A stretch of DNA of 64,000 nucleotides, from NCBI GenBank assembly GCA_026645935.1, contig JAPKMP010000001.1, positions 1 to 64,000 on the forward strand. The letters run 5' to 3'. Positions within the stretch are counted from its first letter, which is position 1; the number at the start of each line of letters is the position of its first letter. Shown here piece by piece: positions 48,617 to 58,588 of the stretch. The stretch is from Candidatus Villigracilaceae bacterium (lineage in GTDB: Bacteria > Chloroflexota > Anaerolineae > Anaerolineales > Villigracilaceae). A program made the position numbers and the translations under genes. Below the pieces are notes generated by a model. It was not told where the DNA came from. It saw only the letters and a list, made by a program, of their open reading frames with translations, and ran no database searches.

Positions 48617-49960
48617 ATGTCCATTTTTGACGGTAAGCGACTTACAAACGAGACGTTCAAACTCGATATCGATCGCATGCGCCGCGGCTGGTATTCGGAT
48701 AAATATTTCGAGAACATCAACCGCATGTTGACGGCTTTATCGAAGGAGGGCTATACCTATTCAGGGGAGCACCATAATTTGCCGGAAGGCATGTCGCCCG
48801 AGAAGATCGCGGTGGGGGATATCGAAGTGGAAATGCAGTGGTTTACGCGGCGGATGGGCAAGACCACGGTGGTCGGCGTGGATAAATCGCTGGCGATGCT
48901 GCGTCATTGCACCGGTTATTTCGACGGCGATACATTTGTGGACACATCGGACAAGCTCGAGGTTTGGGCGGTCCACGACGGGACGACGGTGAAATACGAT
49001 GATGACCCGACCCGGATTCAACCGGTCATCAAAGTGCGGGGACGCTATCGTGATTTTGCATTGCTTGAAACGCCGACTTTGGGAATTCTGACACGCTCAA
49101 GTCGCGTAGCCACGAACGTGTATGAGACCCTGGTGGCGGCGAAAGGCAAACCGGTACTTTTCTTCCCGGCGCGCTTTGATGTTCATGAAGTCCAAGCCGC
49201 GGATGGATATGCTTATAACATTGCGTTGCAGCGGTTCAACAAAGACCATGCCCGCGAGTTGGGCGCATTCGTCTCGACCGATGCGCAGGGCGACTGGTGG
49301 GGAGGCGCGGGAGGCGGAACGGTGGCTCACGCCGCGATCGCTTCCTTCCTGGGCGATACCGCCGAGGCGATGATGCAGTTCTCACACATCCTGCCTGCGC
49401 GCATTCCACGCATTGCGCTGGTGGATTTCAACAATGACTCCATTCAGGATACCCTGCGTGTGCTGGATGCGATGTTCGCCAAATACCGCGAACTGACCGA
49501 TGCGGGGAACAAGGAAGAAGCGGAGAAATACAAGTTGTACGGCGTGCGCCTCGATACGAGCGGGAGTTTGCGCGATGTGTCTGTCACACCGCTGGGAGAC
49601 CCGCCTTTGGATCTGGGCGTCAACCCGCGCCTGGTGTTCAACGTCCGCTCGGCATTGGATTCAGCCTGGGAACGCTGGGACCTGCCCGCGTCCTGGAAAG
49701 AGGCGGCAAGGCGAATCTGTCACAACGTAAAGATCGTTGTGTCTGGGGGGTTCAATCCCGATAAGATTCGCAAGTTCGAGAAGTTGAGCGTCCCGGCGGA
49801 TATTTACGCTGTGGGATCGTATCTTTTCAACAATAACGGATCGACGGTCACAGACTTCACTGCGGATGTGGTGCGCGTGAAAGTCCACGGCGAATGGATC
49901 GACATGGCGAAGGTGGGACGCAAGGTGGGCGGGAACGAAAACCTGGAACGGGTCTGGTAG
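48617..49960 (+). CDS. pncB: Nicotinate phosphoribosyltransferase
   Basis: 447 aa. YFENINRMLTALSKEGYTYSG at the N-terminus, DGDTFVDTSDKLEV and the barrel landmarks GGTVAHAAIASFLGD, LVDFNNDSIQDT, VRLDTSG and ISGGFNPDKI fit the NAPRTase family. Converts nicotinate and PRPP to nicotinate mononucleotide, following the neighbouring amidase. 26 bases separate the two genes. Confidence 0.9.
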   Translation: MSIFDGKRLTNETFKLDIDRMRRGWYSDKYFENINRMLTALSKEGYTYSGEHHNLPEGMSPEKIAVGDIEVEMQWFTRRMGKTTVVGVDKSLAMLRHCTGYFDGDTFVDTSDKLEVWAVHDGTTVKYDDDPTRIQPVIKVRGRYRDFALLETPTLGILTRSSRVATNVYETLVAAKGKPVLFFPARFDVHEVQAADGYAYNIALQRFNKDHARELGAFVSTDAQGDWWGGAGGGTVAHAAIASFLGDTAEAMMQFSHILPARIPRIALVDFNNDSIQDTLRVLDAMFAKYRELTDAGNKEEAEKYKLYGVRLDTSGSLRDVSVTPLGDPPLDLGVNPRLVFNVRSALDSAWERWDLPASWKEAARRICHNVKIVVSGGFNPDKIRKFEKLSVPADIYAVGSYLFNNNGSTVTDFTADVVRVKVHGEWIDMAKVGRKVGGNENLERVW

Positions 49961-50066
49961 TTCGAACGTAACGACCAAATGAGTGAGTGGATGAGAATAA
50001 CCTCATCCACTCGTTTGCATTCAAATGCAATTGCATAAGTCCTCCCGCCGCAGTCCTCCGCGGCGC

Positions 50067-50111
50067 GGACGCCGCCTTGAGCAAGGCTCATTATGACTAT
50101 TGCAAGAAGTC
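50067..50111. repeat. Second copy of the 3424-3500 MITE-like right half
   Basis: GGACGCCGCCTTGAGCAAG and TTGCAAGAAGTC match 3455-3500 with a few differences. It lies at the 3' end of phoU, close to its stop codon. Confidence 0.6.
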
Positions 50112-50115
50112 TTTA

Positions 50116-50814
50116 TTAATTATCGGATGGCTTCCGGCTCTTCCAGAACTCATCGTCGCTTTGTTTGATCTCTTCGAACGAGCCATGGGCGATGTACATG
50201 GTCCGTTCGCAGATGTTGGTGACGCGGTCGGCGAAGCGCTCGAGATTGTGAGCCACCCAGAGCAGCCAGTTGGCGCGTTCGATGTTCTTCGGATCTTCGA
50301 TGATGAAGACCATCAGCTCGCGGTAGATCTGGTTGTAGAGCGCATCCACTTCGTCGTCTTCAACCGGAATGCCCGCGGCGGTTTCGGCGTCGTTGCTGGC
50401 GTAGGCGGTCAGGGCGCGGTGGAGCATGTCCACGCCTTTGTTTGCCATGCGCGGGATGTCGATGAGCGGTTTGAGTAATTTTTCGTCGCCCATGCGCACA
50501 TTGATGTTGGCGATGCCCTTGGCGTAGTCGCCCATGCGCTCGAGTTCCGAGACGATCTCAAGCGTGGAGGCGAGGAGGCGCAGGTCCTGCGCCATGGGTT
50601 GCTGGCGGGCGATCAGGGTCACAAGCTGGTCTTCAAGATCGAAGCGTTTTCTATTGATGGCTTTATCTTCGACGATGATGGCTTCCGATGCTTTGATATC
50701 GCGTTTCTTCAGGGCTTCCACCGAGCCGAGCAGGGCATGTTCCACCATGCTGCCGAGCAGAATCACTTCGTCCTTGATTTTTTGAATTTCGGTGTCGAAC
50801 GCTTTTCTGGTCAT
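50116..50814 (-). CDS. phoU: Phosphate signalling protein PhoU
   Basis: 232 aa, two three-helix PhoU repeats with E/D-rich metal-binding helices (VEDKAINRKRFDLEDQLV, MGDYAKGIANINVRMGD). Links Pst transport to the PhoR kinase. Last gene of the pst operon, 34 bases after pstB. Confidence 0.93.
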   Translation of the reverse strand: MTRKAFDTEIQKIKDEVILLGSMVEHALLGSVEALKKRDIKASEAIIVEDKAINRKRFDLEDQLVTLIARQQPMAQDLRLLASTLEIVSELERMGDYAKGIANINVRMGDEKLLKPLIDIPRMANKGVDMLHRALTAYASNDAETAAGIPVEDDEVDALYNQIYRELMVFIIEDPKNIERANWLLWVAHNLERFADRVTNICERTMYIAHGSFEEIKQSDDEFWKSRKPSDN

Positions 50815-50848
50815 AAGTCCTCTGGGCTGTTTTGATTGTACTGCTGAA

Positions 50849-51622
50849 TTAACCGAAGCGCCCGGTCACATAATCTTCGGTACGCTTGTCGCTCGGACGC
50901 ATGAAGATGGTCTTGGTATCGTCGAACTCGATCACGCTCCCCGCGCGCTTGTCGTCGATCATCATCATGGCGGTGTAGTCGGAGGCTCGTGCCGCCTGCT
51001 GCATGTTGTGGGTAACAATGATGATGGTGTAGTTCTTTTTCAGTTCCTGCATCAACTCTTCGATGCGCAGGGTGGAGATCGGGTCGAGCGCCGAGGCGGG
51101 TTCATCCATCAAGATGATCTCAGGCTGGATGGCGATAGTCCGGGCGATGCACAAGCGCTGCTGCTGTCCGCCGGAGAGGGCGTAGGCGCTTTCTTGCAGT
51201 TTGTCTTTCACTTCGTCCCACAGGGCTGCGGCGCGCAAAGATTGTTCCACGAGGTCGTCCATTTTGCCTTTGAAGCCGTTGATGCGCGCTCCCCAGGCGA
51301 TGTTTTCATAAATCGACTTGGGGAAGGGGTTGGGTTTTTGAAAAACCATGCCGATCTTGCGGCGCACTTCCACAGGGTCGATTGTTTTGCCATAGAGGTT
51401 CTGTTTGTCCAGGAGCAGTTCACCGGTGACAAAGCAGCCCGGTACAAAGTCGTTCATGCGGTTGAATGCGCGTAACAGGGTGGATTTTCCACAGCCGGAA
51501 GGACCGATGATGGCGGTGATTTTCTGCCGCTCGACCTTCATGTTCACGCTTTTTACAGCAGTAAACCTGCCGTAATGGATGGAGAGATCGTTCGTTTCGA
51601 TTGCGTAGTTATTGTTTTCCAT
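50849..51622 (-). CDS. pstB: Phosphate ABC transporter ATP-binding protein PstB
   Basis: 257 aa. Walker [10 protein letters not shown], signature [13 protein letters not shown], Walker [13 protein letters not shown], all canonical PstB. Energises phosphate uptake by the PstCA channel. Confidence 0.96.
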   Translation of the reverse strand: MENNNYAIETNDLSIHYGRFTAVKSVNMKVERQKITAIIGPSGCGKSTLLRAFNRMNDFVPGCFVTGELLLDKQNLYGKTIDPVEVRRKIGMVFQKPNPFPKSIYENIAWGARINGFKGKMDDLVEQSLRAAALWDEVKDKLQESAYALSGGQQQRLCIARTIAIQPEIILMDEPASALDPISTLRIEELMQELKKNYTIIIVTHNMQQAARASDYTAMMMIDDKRAGSVIEFDDTKTIFMRPSDKRTEDYVTGRFG

Positions 51623-51646
51623 AATTCACTTCCAAAAAGCGATTAT

Positions 51647-52885
51647 TTACCATCTGCGTTGGAACCGGTTGCGCAACAGGATTGCAGTGGCGTTCAAAGA
51701 AAGGAGCAAGACGAGGAGGACGATAATCGCACTTGCGGCAATGGCATGAAATTCCGATTGCGCGCGTGTCGTCCACTGATAGATCTGGATGGGCAGGGCA
51801 GTGAACTTTGAAAACGGGCTGTCCGGGTCGACGCTGATGAAAGTGGATGCGCCCACCACAATGAGCGGAGCGGTTTCACCAAGGGCGCGTGAGAGAGCCA
51901 GAATGCTGCCTGTCAGGATGCCAGGAAGCGCATTCGGCAAAACGTGATGCCAGATTGTCTGCCAGCGCGTCGCACCGACGCCGAAGGCAGCCTGCCGCAA
52001 AGAGTCTGGGACTGCTTTGATGGCTTCCTGCGCGTTGATGATGATGAGCGGCAGGACGAGGATGCCCATCGTCAATCCGGCGGACAACACCGTGCGCCCG
52101 TTGGAATCAGTCACGCCAAACATGGCTCCGCTGGTGAATTGCTCCATCACGCGTACAAAGAGCGCCAGCCCCAACATGCCATACACGATGCTCGGCACGC
52201 CTGCCAGATTGTTTATGTTGGTCTGAATGACACGGGTAAACCAGTTCTTTGGCGCGTATTCCTGTAAATAAATTGCCGCGCCGGTGCCAACCGGCAGGGC
52301 AAAAAGAATTGCAATGCCGACCAGCCAGAGGGAACCTAAAATTGCCGTTCGGACACCTGCGAATTCAGCCCGCGACGACATGGGTGAGACAAGGAATTGC
52401 GGCGTGAGCCACGAGCGGAATTCCAGGATGGCATCCGGATACTTTTCAGCAACCTCTGCACGGATCTCCGCGCCGTTGAGCAGGGATTCTGTCATTTTCC
52501 AGGTCCCTTTGGTGTCGATGCGGACGAGCCGTTCGAGGAAAAGCTCCAGCAGATCTGCCTGTGTGCGGCTTTCCATCGGTTTTTCCCAGTCGAGTTTTTT
52601 GTAAGCGCCGGAGGAAAGGTTGTCTTTTAGTACTGTCAGTAATTCTTCTTTTGTCAGTTCGTTGACCGGTGTGGAGGTGAATTCTGTGGGAGGGTTTTTA
52701 TATTCGTAGGCAATGTAGCCGAACGCTCCGTCGATCACATTAAAGATTAGGGCGGTCAACGCAATGATGGCGATTAGCAATGAACCCAGGAATATGCTCA
52801 GCCATATCGCAGCCGTACGATACCGCGCGCGCAGTGCAGAATAAAAATCCGCGCCTTCCGGGTAGGAAATTTTTTCGTTACTCAT
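51647..52885 (-). CDS. pstA: Phosphate ABC transporter permease PstA
   Basis: 412 aa, longer than typical PstA because of a periplasmic N-terminal insertion after the first membrane segment (about 60-165, with [24 protein letters not shown]). The permease core has the EAA-like segment [24 protein letters not shown]. Overlaps pstC by 4 bases. Confidence 0.93.
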   Translation of the reverse strand: MSNEKISYPEGADFYSALRARYRTAAIWLSIFLGSLLIAIIALTALIFNVIDGAFGYIAYEYKNPPTEFTSTPVNELTKEELLTVLKDNLSSGAYKKLDWEKPMESRTQADLLELFLERLVRIDTKGTWKMTESLLNGAEIRAEVAEKYPDAILEFRSWLTPQFLVSPMSSRAEFAGVRTAILGSLWLVGIAILFALPVGTGAAIYLQEYAPKNWFTRVIQTNINNLAGVPSIVYGMLGLALFVRVMEQFTSGAMFGVTDSNGRTVLSAGLTMGILVLPLIIINAQEAIKAVPDSLRQAAFGVGATRWQTIWHHVLPNALPGILTGSILALSRALGETAPLIVVGASTFISVDPDSPFSKFTALPIQIYQWTTRAQSEFHAIAASAIIVLLVLLLSLNATAILLRNRFQRRW

Positions 52886-53814
52886 TCGTATTGCTCCCGG
52901 AACTTATTGACCACCCACTGGCTGATAAGGTTCAGAATGAGGGTGACTAGGAACAGCATCAACGCGATGGCGAAGAGGCTGGTGTAATCGATCGAGTTAT
53001 AGGAGAGGTCACCGCCGCTGATACGGGCGATGTGACCGGTCATGGTCTCTGCGGCTTCGAGCGGGTTGAACGAAAAGTTAGGTCCGGAACCAGCCGCCAC
53101 AGCCACGATCATCGTTTCGCCGACGGCGCGGGAGATGCCGATAATAATCGCAGCGCCAATGCCGGAAAGCGCAGCGGGCAACACGATTTGCAAACTCGTT
53201 TCCAGTTTGGTTGCGCCCATCGCATACGCACCTTCGCGCAGAGATCGCGGCACAGCGCTTAGCGCATCCTCGCTCATGGAGGAGATCAACGGCAGGATCA
53301 TAATCCCCATCACCAACCCGGCGGAGAGCATGTTATAGACCTGAATATTATCGCCCAGAAAGGATTTGAGGATGGGGGTGATGAATAGCAGGGCAAAATA
53401 CCCATATACCACTGTGGGAATGCCTGCAAGAATTTCGAGGATGGGTTTTAAGATGGAGCGCATCTTTGGGGAAGCATATTCGCTGAGGTAGATTGCCGAA
53501 GCAAGCCCCAGTGGGAGCGAGATCAACATGGCTATGGCACTGGTGACCAACGTTGCCGAAACCAGCGCCCAGATCCCGTATTGACCAATACCCGGCTGCC
53601 ACTTGGTCGTGCCGAGGAACTTCCCGAGGGTTACATCGGGGATGTTGAAGAAGAGCAGCGCTTCCTTGCCGAGTTCATACACGATCGCAAGCGTTGTGAA
53701 AATGGACAGGATACCAGCCAGGAAAAGAAGGGCTTGAATGATGCTCTCACTGATTCTGAACTTCTTTTTCAAATCGAAGTGCCGGAAGTTTTGCGCTTCT
53801 GCTGGGGGTTTCAT
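52882..53814 (-). CDS. pstC: Phosphate ABC transporter permease PstC
   Basis: 310 aa, six membrane segments, PstC core with [22 protein letters not shown]. Second half of the phosphate channel with PstA. Confidence 0.95.
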   Translation of the reverse strand: MKPPAEAQNFRHFDLKKKFRISESIIQALLFLAGILSIFTTLAIVYELGKEALLFFNIPDVTLGKFLGTTKWQPGIGQYGIWALVSATLVTSAIAMLISLPLGLASAIYLSEYASPKMRSILKPILEILAGIPTVVYGYFALLFITPILKSFLGDNIQVYNMLSAGLVMGIMILPLISSMSEDALSAVPRSLREGAYAMGATKLETSLQIVLPAALSGIGAAIIIGISRAVGETMIVAVAAGSGPNFSFNPLEAAETMTGHIARISGGDLSYNSIDYTSLFAIALMLFLVTLILNLISQWVVNKFREQYE

Positions 53815-53987
53815 TTTTTGAGGGTCTCTTCCTTCATATCATACTCTCTTCGGTTACGCTTTATTGGAGCAAGAATAACGGGGAATTGTACATCCCCGCC
53901 GCAAATCATAACGGATAACAACGATAATTCCAATACGGTTCAGGCTTTCAGTACCTGCAGCCAGAATCGTGCTGATTTCAGAAGAAA

Positions 53988-54014
53988 GGGCTGGTCTCAC
54001 TAGGAGACCAGCCC
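53988..54014 (-). terminator. Intercistronic hairpin between pstS and pstC
   Basis: GGGCTGGTCTC/GAGACCAGCCC stem, followed on the minus strand by TTTCTTCT. It likely stops most transcripts after pstS, giving more binding protein than transporter. Confidence 0.8.
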
Positions 54015-54034
54015 GACAAACTGGATTTCCCAGG

Positions 54035-55036
54035 TTACTTACCAATGGCAGTCATCAGGGCATCCATGGAAGCCTGGAGGGCGTCAGCAGGAGCCGGGAA
54101 GTAACCGACATCAGTGATGTTGTCGTTGACGTTGGTCAGGTAGAAGTAAAGGAACGCAGCGACCTGGGGCTTCTCGTTGATGATCTCGGCATCGGAGTAC
54201 ATGAAGAGCGGTCGGGCGAGAGGATATTCACCGGCATCGACGGAATCCTGGTTGGGCTCCACGCCGTCTATGGCAATCGCCTTCAAAGCGCCCTGGTTCT
54301 CGACATAGTACGCGAAACCGAAGTAACCGATGGCGTAGGGGCTGCCTTCGACACCCTGAACGAGGACGTTATCATCTTCAGAGAATTGAGCGCCTTTGAC
54401 GCCGAGCAAAGCTTCTTCACCGCCGAAATCTTCCATGATTTCCTCGACGAAGTAGTCGAAGGTGCCGGAGTCAGCTCCGGGGGAGTAGACCTGGATGGTT
54501 TCAGCAGGATAGGAAGCATCGACCTGATCCCAGGTGGTGACAGTGCCGGAGAAGATCTGACCGAGTTGTTCCACGGAAAGACCGGCGAGGAAGTCGTTCT
54601 CGGCGCTCACAACCACGGCGAGGGCATCGGTACCCACGCGGAACTCAATTGGAGTGCGGCCGATGGCGGCGCAGGCCTCCACTTCGGAGTCCTTGATGGC
54701 GCGGGAAGCATTGGCAATATCCGTTTCGCCCGCTTCACAGAAGCGTTCGAACCCCGCGCCGGAACCGATGGAGTCCACAGTGACGTTGCCAGCAAAGCCT
54801 TCGTTCTGGAACTCTTCCGCCATGCGCTCAGAGAGCGGAAAAACGGTGGAGGAACCAGCGGTGATCACATCACCTTCAACAGCATCCGGGGCATACATCG
54901 CCATCGGGTCTTCCGGGGCGGCTTCTGCGGCAGCCTCGGTGGCAGGTGCCGCTTCGGTGGCGGGTGCGCCACAAGCGGCAAGCGCAACGCTCAACGCAAC
55001 GAAGAGGAACATAGACGTACGAAAAATCTTGGACAT
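54035..55036 (-). CDS. pstS: Phosphate-binding lipoprotein PstS
   Basis: 333 aa. Lipobox ALAACG (Cys22), Ala/Glu/Thr-rich linker, then PstS fold with AGSSTVFPLSERMAEEF and GAGFERFCEAGETDIANASR; a phosphate-binding S-G-A-G element is present. First gene of the pst operon, with Pho-box-like repeats upstream. Confidence 0.95.
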   Translation of the reverse strand: MSKIFRTSMFLFVALSVALAACGAPATEAAPATEAAAEAAPEDPMAMYAPDAVEGDVITAGSSTVFPLSERMAEEFQNEGFAGNVTVDSIGSGAGFERFCEAGETDIANASRAIKDSEVEACAAIGRTPIEFRVGTDALAVVVSAENDFLAGLSVEQLGQIFSGTVTTWDQVDASYPAETIQVYSPGADSGTFDYFVEEIMEDFGGEEALLGVKGAQFSEDDNVLVQGVEGSPYAIGYFGFAYYVENQGALKAIAIDGVEPNQDSVDAGEYPLARPLFMYSDAEIINEKPQVAAFLYFYLTNVNDNITDVGYFPAPADALQASMDALMTAIGK

Positions 55037-55089
55037 TTCTCTTTTCTCCTATTTTGTTTGACTACGGTACAAATGATAACCAGAGGCGC

Positions 55090-55137
55090 TTAAGGTCAAT
55101 GGAAGGACAAGTTAACATCGTGTTAAATCTGTTAATA
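55090..55137 (-). promoter_or_regulatory. Pho-box-like repeats upstream of pstS
   Basis: On the plus strand TTAAGG (55090), TTAACA (55112), TTAAAT (55123) share an 11-bp register, with a further TTAATA at 55132. Read on the pstS strand this contains TTAACA repeats, as in PhoP/PhoB boxes. Confidence 0.6.
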
Positions 55138-55170
55138 TAAAAAGACCGCAAAGATAGTTACAATTGCTCC

Positions 55171-56118
55171 ATGATCAGAACCCCGATTTTCCTTGCCCCT
55201 GAATACCGGGATTATGTCTGGGGTGGATCGAGACTCCGCCCGGATGTCGTTCCCACGGCCGAGGCGTGGATCATCTTTGCGGGCAACCGCATCACCTCTG
55301 GACCGTATGCCGGGCGCGCCCTCTCAGACCTTGCCCTGGAATTCGGCTTGGACCTGCTCGGTTCAAAAGCCGTCGCGGAGACGGGGAATCGTTTTCCTGT
55401 ATTAGTGAAGATTTTGGATTGCGCTCAATGGCTTTCTTTGCAGGTTCACCCGAACGATGAGCAGGCAAAACGCCTGGAAGGTGAAGGCTCCTTTGGCAAG
55501 ACCGAAGCCTGGCATATCCTCGAGGCCGAACCGAATGCCGGGTTGATCGCGGGCATCAAGCCCAATGTTCCAGCCGGGCAATTAATCTCCGCGATTCAAA
55601 GTAAAAGTGAAAAGACATTGGAATTGGTGGAGAAAGTGAAGGTGGTTCCAGGCGATACGCTGTTCATGAATCCCGGCACCATCCATGCGCTTGGACCGGG
55701 TCTGCTCATTTACGAAATTCAGCAAACATCCGACCTGACCTATCGCGTTTACGATTGGGGACGCCCCGAAACTGAAACGCGCAAATTGCATATCGAAAAG
55801 GCAGTTGCAGTCGTAAACCCAAATGCTGTCTCCCTGCCTGTCAAACCTCCGCATATGGATGATGGCGAGGTAATCACGTTGACCCAATGCCAATATTTTC
55901 AATTGGATGCGGTTCAGGTCGAGAAGAAAAATGTCCGCATGGAGACGGGGGGAGAATCCTTTCACGGGTTGACCGTGATCGAGGGGCGGGTTCAGGTGTC
56001 GGCGGCAGGGGAGGCGTTTATCCTCAATAAGTTCGAGACCTTGTTAATCCCCGCTTGTTGTGGCGCCTATCAAATCCAGCCGTTGAAGGAGAGTCGTGTA
56101 CTAAAAGCCAGCGTTTAG
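55171..56118 (+). CDS. manA: Mannose-6-phosphate isomerase, class I
   Basis: 315 aa. Zinc ligands in SLQVHPND, GKTEAWHIL and GTIHALG; GLIAGIKP core. Interconverts mannose-6-P and fructose-6-P. Stands alone, divergent from pstS; a dispersed hairpin repeat follows it. Confidence 0.9.
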   Translation: MIRTPIFLAPEYRDYVWGGSRLRPDVVPTAEAWIIFAGNRITSGPYAGRALSDLALEFGLDLLGSKAVAETGNRFPVLVKILDCAQWLSLQVHPNDEQAKRLEGEGSFGKTEAWHILEAEPNAGLIAGIKPNVPAGQLISAIQSKSEKTLELVEKVKVVPGDTLFMNPGTIHALGPGLLIYEIQQTSDLTYRVYDWGRPETETRKLHIEKAVAVVNPNAVSLPVKPPHMDDGEVITLTQCQYFQLDAVQVEKKNVRMETGGESFHGLTVIEGRVQVSAAGEAFILNKFETLLIPACCGAYQIQPLKESRVLKASV

Positions 56119-56123
56119 TATGC

Positions 56124-56209
56124 TGTCATTGCGAGGAGGGCGACAGCCCTGCGAAGCAATCTATGGGATTTTTCATGAGATTGCTTCGGGTTCCGCCCTC
56201 GCAACGACG
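56124..56209. repeat. Dispersed inverted repeat, copy 2 of the 43878 family
   Basis: Same outer (TGTCATTGCGAGG/CTCGCAACGACGA) and inner (GCGAAGCAATCT/GAGATTGCTTCGG) arms, with a different loop. It separates the converging manA and surE genes. Confidence 0.75.
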
Positions 56210-56218
56210 ATTACGCAA

Positions 56219-56992
56219 TTATTTCCATTCCCATGTGTTGACAACCGATAGAGCGCGATAAGCAGTAAGGTCGAGCTGCAACGGCGAGACGGAGATGAAA
56301 CCTTCCGCCAATGCGCCGACGTCGGTACCTGACTCGGGGACGCCGGTGGGCGCGTCGCCGCCGATCCAATAATAAGGACGGTTGCGCGGGTCGATGCGTT
56401 CGTCGAGGCGGCTGTGATACACGCGTAACCCCTGGCGTGTCACGCGAAATCCTTTGATCTCTTCCCTTTTCAAGAAAGGAATATTGACATTGAGCAGCGT
56501 GTCTTCGGGCAGCCCATGTGAGAGGACGTTTTCGACAGTCACGCGCGCGGCGTAGGTGGAAGCGGAATAGTCGATGGGACCGAGCGTGCCTTCGGGAATT
56601 TCGAGCGAAACCGCCACGCCCGGCACGCCCATGATGACGGCTTCCATTGCGGCGGTGACGGTTCCCGAGTACGTGACATCGTGCCCAAGGTTTGCGCCTG
56701 CGTTGATGCCGGAAACCACCAGATCGAACTTCTCCTTGAAGTAACCAAGCAGGGCAAGCGCCACGCAGTCGCTGGGGGCGCCGTCGCTGGCGAAGGCTTG
56801 CGAAACGTCTTCGAGGCGGAATTCGCGCACGCGCAGGGCGCGGTCGAGGGTTTTGACATGACCGCTGCCGGACCAGTTGCGTTCCGGCGCGAGAATGGTG
56901 ACCTCACCGAGGTTGCGCATTTCTTGAGCGAGGGCAAGCAATCCTGGCGCAAGCACGCCGTCATCGTTGGTGACAAGGATCCGTTTGGTCAT
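56219..56992 (-). CDS. surE: 5'-nucleotidase SurE
   Basis: 257 aa. Metal-site motif LVTNDDG at the N-terminus, ERNWSGSGH, SGINAGANLGHDVTYSGTV, all SurE family. Dephosphorylates nucleoside monophosphates in stationary phase. Confidence 0.93.
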   Translation of the reverse strand: MTKRILVTNDDGVLAPGLLALAQEMRNLGEVTILAPERNWSGSGHVKTLDRALRVREFRLEDVSQAFASDGAPSDCVALALLGYFKEKFDLVVSGINAGANLGHDVTYSGTVTAAMEAVIMGVPGVAVSLEIPEGTLGPIDYSASTYAARVTVENVLSHGLPEDTLLNVNIPFLKREEIKGFRVTRQGLRVYHSRLDERIDPRNRPYYWIGGDAPTGVPESGTDVGALAEGFISVSPLQLDLTAYRALSVVNTWEWK

Positions 56993-57056
56993 TGGATGCC
57001 GCCTTTCAATAAATTTCCCCTATTGTAATGATGAAAGAGAAAAGACGAAAGAAGGA

Positions 57057-57764
57057 TTATGCGCGAGCTATGACCAGGCGGGTGAATGCACTTTCCAGAT
57101 ATCGAAATCCCCAACTGCTCATCACGCGCCAGGCGCTCCATTCGTTCATTTTACGCACACGGGTCGTGCGCTTATGGAGGGCGGTTAGCAGGTCCGCGGC
57201 AGTGGAGCCGGGGAATTCCGTTGCGCCGAAGCCGATGGTATCTATGATGTGCGCATCGCTGTTGGCGGTGTGGGCGAGGTTGATCGTGTTGGCGAAGATG
57301 CGCGCGTAATGGTTGCTCATGCGGTCGATGGCCGTGCCGTTATAGGTCTCGATGCCGATCAAGGCTTTTCCGGCGAGGGGGTGTCTCAATGCTTTCAAAA
57401 TGGACGCGGGGGTCAGGCTTTTCATGCCCATGCCGCCCGCCATCGGGTGCGCGGCAATCGCAACGCCCCCCTGGTCCTTTACCCTCAACAAGGTTTCGAT
57501 CAACGAAAGCCCCGGTTGGATTTTATCCTTGATAAACAACGCCAGCAAATCGCCTTCGGCGGTGGTGACCTCGCTTCCGACGATCACGTCGACGCCATAG
57601 TGCGAAGCGAGTTTTTTTGCTTCCAACGCCCCCGCGATCTCATCATGATCGGTGATCGCGATGACGTCCAAACCGAGTTGGCGTGCGCGGCGCAAAACAG
57701 CCCGGACGGTGGCTGTGCCGTCGTAACTGTAGATGGTGTGTAAATGCAGGTCGGCAAGTCCCAT
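57057..57764 (-). CDS. PHP-domain phosphoesterase
   Basis: 235 aa. ADLHLHTIYSYDG (His pair), ITDHDEI and AAHPMAGGMG plus ANSDAH give the metal centre of TrpH/YciV-like phosphoesterases, which hydrolyse nucleoside 3',5'-bisphosphates or trim RNA. Regularly spaced Pho-box-like repeats upstream suggest induction by phosphate starvation. Confidence 0.85.
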   Translation of the reverse strand: MGLADLHLHTIYSYDGTATVRAVLRRARQLGLDVIAITDHDEIAGALEAKKLASHYGVDVIVGSEVTTAEGDLLALFIKDKIQPGLSLIETLLRVKDQGGVAIAAHPMAGGMGMKSLTPASILKALRHPLAGKALIGIETYNGTAIDRMSNHYARIFANTINLAHTANSDAHIIDTIGFGATEFPGSTAADLLTALHKRTTRVRKMNEWSAWRVMSSWGFRYLESAFTRLVIARA

Positions 57765-57850
57765 TTTTTTCTGTTCTTCCTAAACGGTTAGACCGTGTTC
57801 CTTTTCATAAGTTTCATTCATCCTCTGCCCTCCAGTCTATCGCGTGGATG

Positions 57851-57889
57851 TTAATGAGACTTTACCTGCCGGTATCGGTCTTGTTAACG
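57851..57889 (-). promoter_or_regulatory. Pho-box-like array upstream of the PHP gene
   Basis: On the minus strand TTAACA, GATACC, GTAAAG and TTAACA follow each other with exact 11-bp spacing; the outer two are perfect TTAACA. Confidence 0.6.
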
Positions 57890-57952
57890 TTTCCACCCGC
57901 CTGAAACTGACAGGCGGGTGGATGAAGGAAGGAGGAGAAGTATGAAAAGGAA

Positions 57953-58060
57953 CTACGCGCGATGTTGCTTTTGAATGTATTCGCGGCGTTTCAACCACGC
58001 ATCCACCGAGAAGATGGTCAGCAGGGAGATGAAAAGGAACAAAGCGAAGATCGTTTCCAT
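57953..58060 (-). CDS. 35-aa membrane peptide
   Basis: A short ORF: METIFALFLF ISLLTIFSVD-type single hydrophobic helix (residues 3-19) with a basic tail AWLKRREYIQKQHRA. The size and topology are those of small membrane subunits or regulators. There is no strong RBS. It lies between Pho-box-like arrays. Confidence 0.45.
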   Translation of the reverse strand: METIFALFLFISLLTIFSVDAWLKRREYIQKQHRA

Positions 58061-58094
58061 GCCCGTATCTTACACCCGCCTCATTGAGGGGGAC

Positions 58095-58122
58095 TTAAGA
58101 ACCAGTTAACAAATGGTAAAAA
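58095..58122 (+). promoter_or_regulatory. Pho-box-like repeats upstream of the STAS gene
   Basis: TTAAGA (58095), TTAACA (58106), TAAAAA (58117), 11-bp spaced. Could act on the STAS gene to the right or the 35-aa ORF to the left. Confidence 0.55.
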
Positions 58123-58238
58123 CTTGCAGGTTTGAAAACCGGCGTTGAATCGGCGCATGTCAAACCATAACCTGTTGTTAACAACCATTCCCGTCATCAT
58201 TCATATAATGAGCCATCTCAATGCGACAGGTGACCTGA

Positions 58239-58583
58239 ATGGAATTTACGGCAACCGAATTGATGAAAGGCATCATCCTGCTTAAACTGCAGGGCAGGAT
58301 GGACATCACAGGGGTGAACAAGATAGGGACAAGCTTTACCGGATATTGCGCCGGTGAAAGACCCAAGATCATCGTGGATCTCGCAGGCGTGGATTTCCTC
58401 ACCTCGATCGGGATCCGATTGCTCGTCACCAACGCCAAATCGATTATGTCGCGCGGCGGGAAGATGGTCATCCTTAATCCCACGCCCGAAGTAATGGGCG
58501 TCCTCGAGATCACAGACATTCCCGCAATAATCCCCGTTTACTCGCAGATCGAATCTGCCGAAGCCGTTTTGCTCGGCTCCTGA
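58239..58583 (+). CDS. STAS-domain anti-sigma-factor antagonist
   Basis: 114 aa. LKLQGRMDITGVNKIG, IIVDLAGVDFLTSIGIRLLV (phosphorylatable Ser in FLTS) and KMVILNPTPEVMGVLEITDI match SpoIIAA/RsbV proteins. It is next to phoR; partner kinase not in the window. Confidence 0.9.
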   Translation: MEFTATELMKGIILLKLQGRMDITGVNKIGTSFTGYCAGERPKIIVDLAGVDFLTSIGIRLLVTNAKSIMSRGGKMVILNPTPEVMGVLEITDIPAIIPVYSQIESAEAVLLGS

Positions 58584-58588
58584 ACTTG

